Source: a virus
Length of the DNA: 28,637 nt
IMG/VR virus record: IMGVR_UViG_3300023179_000395
Coordinates: 1 to 28,637 of that record
Direction: 5' to 3' (one strand)
A program made the translations under genes and the position numbers. Of the stretch, positions 1 to 7,320 are shown piece after piece. The stretch's first letter is position 1; each line of letters begins with the position of its first letter. A model generated the notes under the pieces. That model had not been told where the DNA came from. It ran no database searches and saw only the letters and a program-made list of their open reading frames with translations.

Positions 1-44
1 CGCTCACCCGCCGCGCCTTTAGCCCGACTATTGATTTTGCCCAT
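1..44 (-). CDS. Partial nuclease-like protein, N-terminus only (cut by left edge)
   Basis: Only the first 14 codons are inside the window. An ATG at 44-42 opens a frame reading MGKINSRAKGAAGE up to the edge. This start closely resembles the opening of phage VRR-NUC or Holliday-junction-resolvase-like nucleases, in which a basic INSRxKGAxGE segment leads into the first helix of the PD-(D/E)XK fold. That assignment is from memory of the family and rests on 14 residues. No clear Shine-Dalgarno precedes the ATG, but an imperfect inverted repeat lies directly upstream. It follows two other minus-strand genes, one of them also nuclease-like, so this edge may be the start of a DNA metabolism group. 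Confidence 0.45.
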   Translation of the reverse strand, partial: MGKINSRAKGAAGE

Positions 45-73
45 TGGTTGGGTTTAGCTGTCAACCCATACCA
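45..73 (-). promoter_or_regulatory. Imperfect inverted repeat just upstream of the left-edge gene
   Basis: TGGT and TGGGTT (45-54) can pair with AACCCA and ACCA (63-73) across an 8-base loop, with one bulged base at 69. That gives ten base pairs ending directly at the start codon of the partial nuclease-like gene. In mRNA it would occupy the ribosome binding region, so it could act as an operator or translational control element. The role is inference. Confidence 0.3.
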
Positions 74-98
74 GTGTCGAGATGTATTTTAATCTATT

Positions 99-278
99 TT
101 AGTTACGCCAAGTCTTATTAGCTCTGCTAATATCATCATTAAATCGTCTAATCATTGCCATCATAGTCAGTTTCTCAACTATCTTCTTGTTCTTCTTGAC
201 CCAAGCCACAGCCTCGTCAAAGGATTCTGCATCCTTCAGCCCTTCTTCAAACTTAGCCCAAGCCTCTTTCTCGTTCAC
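99..278 (-). CDS. Small charged helical protein, unknown function
   Basis: I do not recognise this protein. It is a 59-residue, Lys/Glu-rich, probably all-helical polypeptide ending in RANKTWRN. I prefer the GTG at 278-276 because it overlaps the TGA of the upstream nuclease gene as GTGA, the coupling pattern used throughout this strand. A TTG at 320 would give 73 residues but would overlap the nuclease gene by 46 bases. Neither start has a strong Shine-Dalgarno. It sits between two nuclease-like genes and is probably co-translated with the upstream one. It could be a small partner or regulator, but nothing in the sequence shows this. Confidence 0.5.
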   Translation of the reverse strand: MNEKEAWAKFEEGLKDAESFDEAVAWVKKNKKIVEKLTMMAMIRRFNDDISRANKTWRN

Positions 279-658
279 AAGCTTTGGAATACACGCCAGT
301 TCTGGCCTGTCGATGGGCAAAGTTTAGTTGTTATGCTTTTGCACTTGGCGATGGGCAACAGCCAGAACAGATCATCGTTCATGCCCCAGCAGGCCACATA
401 ATCCACGCCACTGATGGCGCGCTTGGGGATATTAAATCCATTGCCACTGCTGGTAGTGAAGCGGTACTTAGTGCGCCCAGGCTCTACGGTCTGCGCGGTC
501 TTAACTTGGATGCGGAAGAACTTATTGTTCTTCTCTGCCACTACGTCATAACCAGCAAAATCTTCGTAAGGCGTAAGCACGTTATACCCGCACCGCAGCA
601 ACGCGCCTGTAACGCGAGCTACTCCAACTGCTCCAACTTGGCGCGATGTTAATTTCAT
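275..658 (-). CDS. PD-(D/E)XK-type endonuclease-like protein
   Basis: The 127-residue product (ATG at 658) resembles the small PD-(D/E)XK endonucleases related to group I intron-associated enzymes (the PDDEXK_5 type). An N-terminal helix (LTSRQVGAVGVARVTGALL) is followed by a G-Y-x-V strand, then the active-site pattern: Asp38 in AGYDVVAE and Gln51-x-Lys53 in RIQVKTAQ. The aromatic and glycine-containing middle fits the rest of the fold. The family cuts or repairs DNA; the substrate is not visible here. A TTG at 706 would add 16 residues but run into the divergent gene starting at 697, so I chose the ATG, which has a weak GAAAG upstream. The stop overlaps the next gene as GTGA. Fold assignment is moderately secure, the precise role is not. 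Confidence 0.65.
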   Translation of the reverse strand: MKLTSRQVGAVGVARVTGALLRCGYNVLTPYEDFAGYDVVAEKNNKFFRIQVKTAQTVEPGRTKYRFTTSSGNGFNIPKRAISGVDYVACWGMNDDLFWLLPIAKCKSITTKLCPSTGQNWRVFQSL

Positions 659-696
659 GCTTGACGGCTTTCGGTTTGTGCTAGAGACTTTTCCCA

Positions 697-1074
697 ATGA
701 AAGCAATAATAACTATGACACTGACGGCGATGTTGATGGCATCGGTGATGGCGGAAGATGAAACCGAAATGAATGACTTCGTTGGCGGAGTTTATCGTGG
801 AGGTGGAAATGTTCATAGGGCTGGTAGCGTGATTATGACTGAAGATGGATTGATATTTAAGTCTGGAAGCAGATTCATTTATCAGAATGGACAAGTATGT
901 CAGCACGTTGGATCAACATATATTCGCGAGGATAATAGTGTTGTTGTTCGCGCTGGTAATGCATTTGTGTCAAATGAAGGTTTAACCGAAAAGGTTGGAT
1001 CTTGTTATATTGGTCCAGTTAATTCATTTACTGCTGGATCAACCACAGTAAGACAAGGCTGGGCAAGCCGTTAA
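697..1074 (+). CDS. Secreted repeat protein (signal peptide plus about six 14-15 residue repeats), unknown function
   Basis: This 125-residue protein is the only plus-strand gene inside the virion region. Residues 1-19 form a signal peptide (MKAIITMTLTAMLMASVMA) with likely cleavage before EDE. The rest is an internal repeat of 14-15 residues with a central GS or GN followed by a hydrophobic residue: HRAGSVIM, FKSGSRFI, CQHVGSTYI, VVRAGNAFV, EKVGSCYI and FTAGSTTV. A regular beta-hairpin or beta-solenoid fold is likely. It would be exported to the periplasm or outside the cell. It is divergent from the nuclease gene (38 bases apart) and convergent with the lysozyme gene, the two TAA stops sharing TTAA at 1071-1074. 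Its orientation and export suggest an independently expressed accessory gene (moron). Function unknown. Confidence 0.75.
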   Translation: MKAIITMTLTAMLMASVMAEDETEMNDFVGGVYRGGGNVHRAGSVIMTEDGLIFKSGSRFIYQNGQVCQHVGSTYIREDNSVVVRAGNAFVSNEGLTEKVGSCYIGPVNSFTAGSTTVRQGWASR

Positions 1075-1805
1075 CCCTGCCCAAAGGTTGACAATCTATT
1101 TCTAATCCTAGCCTCTAAGCCAGGAATGAATTTTCTTCGGTTTGGATCAAGCTCTGCTCGCTTGTACTCATCCTGCAATTGAGCATCGCTGGCCGCACGC
1201 ATTAACGCTCTCGGCTCAACCTGGTTGATTGCGGCTAATGTTTTAGGACCAAACCCGCCATCTACTGCCACCTTCTGCCCCAGCGTGTTCAATCCTTGCT
1301 GGATGTACTTCGTTGCACCGCCCAGCCCACGATTAAACGCGAGATCCTGCGTGAATGGTTGGAGTGCTTGAGGGAGTTTCTCAACGAGTGGCGCGGTATA
1401 TCCTTGGATGTACTCTGCCGCTGCTTTCGCTCTTTCTTGCGCTGGGAGCGACGAGATTGCTTTGAATGCTTCTGGATGGTATCGGTCATTGATTCCAGCT
1501 ACCTCAAAGCTTCCGCCCATATCTCCAGTTGGCAACTTATATACAGCAAGATTGCCCTGCTTATCCTTGCGGCCCTCCCACTCAACGGTTTGCAAGGGCA
1601 GCGGAAGCGTGCCAGAAGGTTGTTGTGCTGGTGTTGCTGGTGGCTTAACATATTCACTCATAGGTTCTATCCTTGCGGTCTGTTCTGGCGGTTGCTGTGG
1701 TGGTTTTGAGTAAGGCTCAAACTCCATACGAATCGCGTTGTTGCGATCCTGCTGGCTTAAACCAGTTTGGCGTGATGCCGATCCAGAGATGTCAAATTTA
1801 GCCAT
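1071..1805 (-). CDS. GH108-like N-acetylmuramidase (lysozyme) with Pro/Gln-rich N-terminus
   Basis: The 244-residue product looks like a peptidoglycan hydrolase of the glycosyl hydrolase 108 (zliS-like) type. Residues 1-70 are Pro/Gln-rich and probably disordered. The candidate catalytic Glu is Glu77 in VEWEG, followed by the D-x-GG-x(3)-VAGI stretch (95-105) that matches the family's glycine-rich substrate loop. Residues 152-172 (FTQDLAFNRGLGGATKYIQQG) and VDGGFGPKTLAAI (181-193) fit the family's C-terminal peptidoglycan-binding region. It begins right after the stop of the giant virion gene, with GGAG just upstream. A soluble endolysin would not need the long disordered N-terminus, so it may be virion-associated and used at entry as well as, or instead of, lysis. 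No signal peptide or membrane anchor is seen. Confidence 0.7.
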   Translation of the reverse strand: MAKFDISGSASRQTGLSQQDRNNAIRMEFEPYSKPPQQPPEQTARIEPMSEYVKPPATPAQQPSGTLPLPLQTVEWEGRKDKQGNLAVYKLPTGDMGGSFEVAGINDRYHPEAFKAISSLPAQERAKAAAEYIQGYTAPLVEKLPQALQPFTQDLAFNRGLGGATKYIQQGLNTLGQKVAVDGGFGPKTLAAINQVEPRALMRAASDAQLQDEYKRAELDPNRRKFIPGLEARIRNRLSTFGQG

Positions 1806-4800
1806 TTACTCTCCTTGTTGCATCATAAGCTCTCGGCCTATCTCTTGACGCTTCTGCATCTCCTCTGGAGATAGCTCGCGCCTCATACTCTTTGTGAGTG
1901 ACTTGCTGATCTTGTAGTCTCTGTATTTGTTGTTGGCTATTGCTGAAGCGTTGTCAACGCCCATACCACCAGCACGCATTGCAGAGATAGCCTCAGACCT
2001 AGACAGACCAAGCAACATGGCAGCGTGAAAATCCTTGTTTGCCTCATCGAACATAATCTTTCTGCGGTTCTCCATTTTGGCGAACTGCTCCCGCACCTTG
2101 GCTTCTGGAACATTGCCAACCGCGCCATATGTTTCGGTAAATATTCTGCCCACATCGGCCATATCAGTATTAAACCTGGATGCCTTCGACTCTAGTGCTT
2201 TTGATACATTGATGGATTGAGGACGGATGCCGAATAGCGCGGACAACTCCTCGGATGGCTTGTAGATACGGCCATACTTGGAAACGGTTGTATCGGGTTG
2301 ACCAGTTAGGGCGTATCCAATCCTTCTGAATTGTGATACAGTTGCGGGTTCGTTTTGTCTCAACAAATAATTGATTGTACTTAAGGTTTGATCAATAGTT
2401 GTATCTTGTGGATTGCGAATTGATCTTCCTTGAGGTGTTTTTCCATAAATCGCAGAAGCAATTGAATTTGCTAAAATGCTTGGACCAATATAAGACTCAA
2501 GAAAATCTTTTGTTGCATTAAGTATTGACTCTTCTGGATCTCTGCCAGTTGCAACTGCAAAAGCTGGTCCTTTAAATACTTCGTATGGATCTGTGTATGA
2601 AATGTCAACGTATCCAACATCTTTGCCGTCTGATCCAGTCGGCATAAGCGTTGCATTCTTTTGATATGGAGCAACAAAACGCCTTAAAGCCTGCATTTTC
2701 CTATCGTTAAATCCAGTTGCCCACATACCTAGCCTTGTTATCGCAACGGTTGCAGTGGTAGCCGCAAGAACTCCAATCAATCTTTCAAATCCATACCTAC
2801 GCATTCCTGGTGTTTTCAAATCCTCGCCAGCATATCTGAGTGTATTTGGTATAATTCTCAACATTTCGGAAGGCCAAGACATAAAGTTTCCAAATATTGG
2901 CTGAAGTCTCAAAGCCTTAACAACTCTTGGAACTCTAGAGTAGGTTGCTCTAGTGTTTTTTACGCGCTCTGCCCCTATAACCTCTGCCTCTTGGCGCGCC
3001 AATCCTCTTCCATTCATCAGCCTTCTAGTTTCATATTCCCAAGCTATAAGCTTGAATAGATTATCTCCAGCGCGGTATAACCTATTAAGGAAATCGACTC
3101 CTTTCTTTAGGAAATTGCTACCCCTTCCAGCCAATTCTTCTGCAAAATCAATTGTTGATCCCTTGTACTGCTGCGCATCCTTGAGCATTTGCGTAAATTC
3201 ATTAAGAACAGTGTTATCGTAAATTCCAAGTTGAGTTGCCCTAGTTAGGTAAGCTCGCCCTTCTTTGGTATCCATTCCTGGGATTCCAAACTCATTCAAC
3301 ACGGTTCTTAATGGCTTCATACTTCCACCAAAAAAGATGTTACCATTGGCAACTTCAATCAATACGTTTGAAATTGGATTCCTAAACTGAGCCTGGATGC
3401 TACCAACTGTCTTGCCCCACTTGACCCATGCATTTGCCATTGAGTAAAGCTGAAACAATGTTCCGCCTTTGTGCATCATCTCAAAATTCTCAATTGCATC
3501 AACAAGTTCTGGTTCTGCATAAAGTCCATTTAGTGGCGAGCGCGTATCAGAACCATCAGCAGCAATCTGTTTAACAGCAGTTCCAGTTGGCTTTTCAAAG
3601 AACAGCTTGTTTGCGATGCCAAATTCCTTCAGTTTGTTCAACTGCTCCTGGGATTGGAGCAGGTTAATCATCTTGCTTGCAGATCTTGCGTAATTAATGA
3701 TTGGATCGTTGTATTCTCCCATCAAATATCTGATCTGCTCTGGGATGTCCTGTCTTGCCTTTGTAATCCCAAGCTTCTTTCCAATTCCAGAAGCTTGAAT
3801 CATTGATTCCATAGGCTTATCGCGGCCTTGCTCAACTATCTCTCTAATCCTGCCCTGCACCTCTTCTTCGGTAATGCTTGGATTCTGAGCCTTTAGCTCA
3901 TTGCGAACAAATGTTTCAGCTTGGGTATACTTGGCTAGATCCCTTTTCTTTAGCAGTTCCACATTGAACTTAGGATTATCAAACTTCTCGTAAGAACGAG
4001 TTAGATACTCGCCCTTATTCATTCTGATAATGTCAGCCTTGCTCATTCCAGAAGGACCAACTTCCTGCGAAAACACGCCAGATTGGATCAAACCTTCCGA
4101 CAGGTTGTCAAGCTGACGGCGCATCTGCTGTGCTACGGGTCTGATTGCTTCTGGAAGATTCTCTGCTGGCAAATAACCCCGCAGGAACTGATCGACCTGG
4201 AGCGACTGTTGTGGAGTTAACTTAGGCTTGCCATTAAGCTCTCTCGCAGCTTTGGCTAGATCCTTCAGCGTGAAATCAATCTGCTTGAGCATAGCCTGCG
4301 TGCGCGATCCCTTGGCTTCCATAATGTCAAACATCTCTTTTGGAAGATTGCCCTCTGTAGTAAGCCATTTCTGCGCTACCTTGGCCGCACCTTCCTGCAC
4401 ATCGGATACAATGAACCCAGCCTCACCAGCCTTGCCACGCATTGGACGAGGGATGGTTGGTTTAGATACAGCTTGTTTTGGTTCTCTAATTAAAACAGAA
4501 TTGCTTTCTTCAAATTTAGGAACAAACCCATTCCTTTTGTACCAATCACCAAGCTGTTGAAATGTTAAAGATTTTTGTCCCTTGCCAGAAAGTGATTCAA
4601 CTGTGGCTGGTTCAAGCTGAAGCGTTACATTTGATTTATCAGCAATATCAGTAAGCTTCTTTAAAGCATTGCTTGCACTTCCAGTTCCACGTTTTGTCGG
4701 ATCGGTTACAATTCTTTCAACGGTATAAATTTGATTGCCATTTTTATCAATATCGGCCTCATACGATTGGGAAACCTTGCCTCTTCGCAAATAAAGACCA

Positions 4801-6527
4801 GAAGATGATACTGCAATTCTTGTATCCCCAGATACAATTGTGCTGTAATAACTATTATCTATTTTTATCCCACCTTCTTTTTCCCAGTTTTTATTTTCAT
4901 CGTAATCAGATGCGGCAAGATATTTTACTCCAGATTTATTTATGTTTTTCTGCCATTCAAGATATTGCTGACCTGGATCGGAATAAGAAGTTTCCACAAT
5001 TGGTTTTTCTTCTTTAACAGCCACAGCCTCCAAATCCTTTCTTAATGCTCGCTGCCCCTGCGGAGATTGCCTAATCCTCTCCTCCATTCCCTTCTCTAAT
5101 TCAATTACTGCGGCTGCTTCTTCTGCTTTTCTTGTCGGCCTAAACTCACCTTCGGCTGGCAACGCCAACCTCTCGCTACTAGGCAACTGCGTTCTTGGCG
5201 TGACAATCGGACCTTCGCGCACAATCTCGCCTTGCAGCCCGCGAGTGTCTGGAATAATGGCCTTACGATTTATGCCCTGTGATTCTGTTGTAAATACGTT
5301 TGTCTTAGGTACTGGATCGTTTAGGTCGACTAGGCTTTCCTGCATTGGCGTAATGATTCCACGCCGTTGCATGGCTGCCGTGTCTGCCTGCGTGCCACGT
5401 ACGTTTCCGCGCACGCCTGCCTCTGGTAATTGTTCCTGCGGAATTACTGTTGCTGGTTTAATTGGACGCTCTTGTGATTGTGGCCGAGCGACCTGTATTT
5501 CGGTTGAAGTTGGTGCTGGCAGTGGCTCGTAATAAGGGCGAACTTCTGTTGGCGCGCCACCTTCAAGATTTACTTTATCGAGAACAGTCCTACCACCAAG
5601 TTGAACTTCAGTACGCTTGGCTCGCTCAACTCCAGTTGCCCGTGTCCTTTGCGCTTCGTTTAGGATTTGTTGCCAATCACGCACCTCGGCTGGAGTAGCT
5701 CTGCCAGCCTTAACCTTATAATTCAAATCCTTAAACTCGTTGAAATTGTATCCCTTCACCCTAGACCCGCTGCCAAGACCAGCATATAGCGCGCCGAACA
5801 GAGCGTCCTCGGCAACTGTGCCAGGAGTAACCTCACTTCCAGTAATAGCCCTAACCCCACTGCCAACAGCCGCACTGACTCCAGCAGAAGTACTAACAGC
5901 TTTTCCAAGCTCTTGCGCTGCCTTTCTTGCGCCCATCTCTTGAAACAATGTTTTACCAGCTTGAACCAATTGTGCAGCACCAACCGTACCCATAACAACC
6001 TCTGGAGCGTACTGACCAGCGGCAGCAAACCCAGGAGCAAACTCTCTTGACCTAGCAACCTTTGGAGTGAATTTCTGTAAACCAGCCTCTGCTAATTCTC
6101 CGCCAGCTATTGCTCCACCAACTCCTCCGACTATCGCACCCACTGGACCTCCAACCGCCAGCCCTCCCAATCCTCCACCGATCCCGCCCATAACTGATGC
6201 CGATCCCTTGACCAAGCCAGCCGTAAGTGCAGCAGTTTTTACATTGGCTGGAACATCAACAGCCTGCGTGTTTATGAAGTCATCAATTTCAACATCTTGT
6301 TCTGGCGTGTAGTCTGGAAGCGTAGATGCGTACTGTTTTGTTTCCGCACCCCATTGGCGAGCCAAGTCAACCTGCTCTGGATAGGTAAGAGTCTTGTAAT
6401 CTTCGGAAGCCTTGATCTCATTCCACGCTGGAGGTTCTTCTAGTTTTGGCGGTGGCTCTGCTTCTATTGGCATACCTGCCAGTTGCCTAATACGATTGGC
6501 TGACGATAGCTCTAGGGCTTCAGCCAT
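1806..6527 (-). CDS. Giant polyvalent/internal virion protein with embedded GNAT-like domain
   Basis: At 1573 residues this is the largest protein here, in the position of phage internal or ejected proteins. Residues 98-150 form a Gly/Ala-rich hydrophobic stretch (for example GGIGGGLGGLAVGGPVGAIV) resembling glycine-zipper membrane segments. Residues about 575-670 look like a GNAT acetyltransferase: a strand ending in IVTDP, the acetyl-CoA loop KRGTGSASNAL around Arg613-Gly616, and WYKRNGF near 662. From about 920 on (YARSASKMINLL at 946, QFRNPISNVLIEVANG around 1050, later helical stretches) it resembles the C-terminal region of phage polyvalent proteins (LPD38-like). Such proteins are thought to be injected with the DNA and to act in the host. 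It has no RNA polymerase motifs. GNAT and LPD38 calls are by eye; a virion location is inferred from position. Confidence 0.75.
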   Translation of the reverse strand: MAEALELSSANRIRQLAGMPIEAEPPPKLEEPPAWNEIKASEDYKTLTYPEQVDLARQWGAETKQYASTLPDYTPEQDVEIDDFINTQAVDVPANVKTAALTAGLVKGSASVMGGIGGGLGGLAVGGPVGAIVGGVGGAIAGGELAEAGLQKFTPKVARSREFAPGFAAAGQYAPEVVMGTVGAAQLVQAGKTLFQEMGARKAAQELGKAVSTSAGVSAAVGSGVRAITGSEVTPGTVAEDALFGALYAGLGSGSRVKGYNFNEFKDLNYKVKAGRATPAEVRDWQQILNEAQRTRATGVERAKRTEVQLGGRTVLDKVNLEGGAPTEVRPYYEPLPAPTSTEIQVARPQSQERPIKPATVIPQEQLPEAGVRGNVRGTQADTAAMQRRGIITPMQESLVDLNDPVPKTNVFTTESQGINRKAIIPDTRGLQGEIVREGPIVTPRTQLPSSERLALPAEGEFRPTRKAEEAAAVIELEKGMEERIRQSPQGQRALRKDLEAVAVKEEKPIVETSYSDPGQQYLEWQKNINKSGVKYLAASDYDENKNWEKEGGIKIDNSYYSTIVSGDTRIAVSSSGLYLRRGKVSQSYEADIDKNGNQIYTVERIVTDPTKRGTGSASNALKKLTDIADKSNVTLQLEPATVESLSGKGQKSLTFQQLGDWYKRNGFVPKFEESNSVLIREPKQAVSKPTIPRPMRGKAGEAGFIVSDVQEGAAKVAQKWLTTEGNLPKEMFDIMEAKGSRTQAMLKQIDFTLKDLAKAARELNGKPKLTPQQSLQVDQFLRGYLPAENLPEAIRPVAQQMRRQLDNLSEGLIQSGVFSQEVGPSGMSKADIIRMNKGEYLTRSYEKFDNPKFNVELLKKRDLAKYTQAETFVRNELKAQNPSITEEEVQGRIREIVEQGRDKPMESMIQASGIGKKLGITKARQDIPEQIRYLMGEYNDPIINYARSASKMINLLQSQEQLNKLKEFGIANKLFFEKPTGTAVKQIAADGSDTRSPLNGLYAEPELVDAIENFEMMHKGGTLFQLYSMANAWVKWGKTVGSIQAQFRNPISNVLIEVANGNIFFGGSMKPLRTVLNEFGIPGMDTKEGRAYLTRATQLGIYDNTVLNEFTQMLKDAQQYKGSTIDFAEELAGRGSNFLKKGVDFLNRLYRAGDNLFKLIAWEYETRRLMNGRGLARQEAEVIGAERVKNTRATYSRVPRVVKALRLQPIFGNFMSWPSEMLRIIPNTLRYAGEDLKTPGMRRYGFERLIGVLAATTATVAITRLGMWATGFNDRKMQALRRFVAPYQKNATLMPTGSDGKDVGYVDISYTDPYEVFKGPAFAVATGRDPEESILNATKDFLESYIGPSILANSIASAIYGKTPQGRSIRNPQDTTIDQTLSTINYLLRQNEPATVSQFRRIGYALTGQPDTTVSKYGRIYKPSEELSALFGIRPQSINVSKALESKASRFNTDMADVGRIFTETYGAVGNVPEAKVREQFAKMENRRKIMFDEANKDFHAAMLLGLSRSEAISAMRAGGMGVDNASAIANNKYRDYKISKSLTKSMRRELSPEEMQKRQEIGRELMMQQGE

Positions 6528-6528
6528 G

Positions 6529-7317
6529 TTATCTACCTAGTCTTGTTTTGATCCAGCTTGCGGCTTGTGGCTCGACTTTACCCTCAAGAGCATCTTTTAA
6601 CTGATTCTTCATAAATTGAGGAGTTATATCAGAATCTAGCAGTTGTATGGCTTGAGGTACGGTAATAAAAAGCGGATTACCATTTGCAGCTATAAGTGGA
6701 ATTTTTCCGCTTGACGCTGCGCCAGTAAGCCTGCTTCTTACATCAGCACTTGCCATTTTAATTGCATTATCTCTTGACTGACCCTCTGCCTCATAGGTTG
6801 CCGCAACTTGCGGAACTTGTGTTCTATAAATTCGACCATAAACATCTGCTCCAGCAGTTCCAACTTCTGAAGCAAGAACAGTTTGCTTAACACCACCCAT
6901 ATCAATGCTCGCAGTAGGAAGCAAAGACTTCTCGCCAGCTAGGTAATTCTTTGCTGCATCAACTCTTGCTTGCCTTGCCCTAGCTTCAACATCAAGTTGC
7001 CCCTGCATCTTTGTTGCCTCAAGAATGCTTGGACCACCTTTTTCAACCATTCTTGCGCCCATTTCCTCGCCGATTGGAATGCCAGTTTCTTTTTGTTTTT
7101 CTTGCTCAAGAAAAGCTGCTACATCGGCAGCCCTGCCAGCCCTTCCTATTGGAGTTGACATTGTCTCTTCTTCGCGCGCCTTTGAGATATCCATACGCAA
7201 TTTTTCCATTTTCAATGCATCTTCTTCAGCCTGCATTGCTTTACTTGCGCGATATGCCCTAATGCTATCCATTTGCCAAGGCAAAGGAATGAGTGGATCG
7301 TTTGGATCTAGTGCCAT
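6529..7317 (-). CDS. Putative internal/structural virion protein, unknown
   Basis: I do not recognise a family for this 262-residue protein. Residues 22-80 are strongly charged and helical (MQAEEDALKMEKLRM and EQEKQKE), consistent with a coiled coil; the rest is mixed and Ala-rich. There is no signal peptide and no transmembrane segment. It ends one base before the start of the giant polyvalent protein and follows the 594-residue protein after a 3-base gap, so it belongs to the same late unit. Its position between tail and ejected proteins suggests a small internal virion protein, comparable in place to T7 gp14, but no sequence similarity to gp14 is visible. Confidence 0.65.
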   Translation of the reverse strand: MALDPNDPLIPLPWQMDSIRAYRASKAMQAEEDALKMEKLRMDISKAREEETMSTPIGRAGRAADVAAFLEQEKQKETGIPIGEEMGARMVEKGGPSILEATKMQGQLDVEARARQARVDAAKNYLAGEKSLLPTASIDMGGVKQTVLASEVGTAGADVYGRIYRTQVPQVAATYEAEGQSRDNAIKMASADVRSRLTGAASSGKIPLIAANGNPLFITVPQAIQLLDSDITPQFMKNQLKDALEGKVEPQAASWIKTRLGR

Positions 7318-7320
7318 AAA

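Noticed and set aside
284-652. Plus-strand open frame opposite the PD-(D/E)XK gene
   Set aside because: It is the antisense of a protein with a recognisable active-site pattern; its translation has no domain-like character.
661-687. Sigma70 promoter for the secreted repeat protein (TTGACG at 661-666)
   Set aside because: The -35 match is fair, but the only candidate -10 (TAGAGA) has three of six bases and a 15-base spacer, so I do not list it as a feature.
1806-6527. N4-type virion RNA polymerase in the giant gene
   Set aside because: No polymerase motifs are visible, and the protein is less than half the length of the N4 enzyme.
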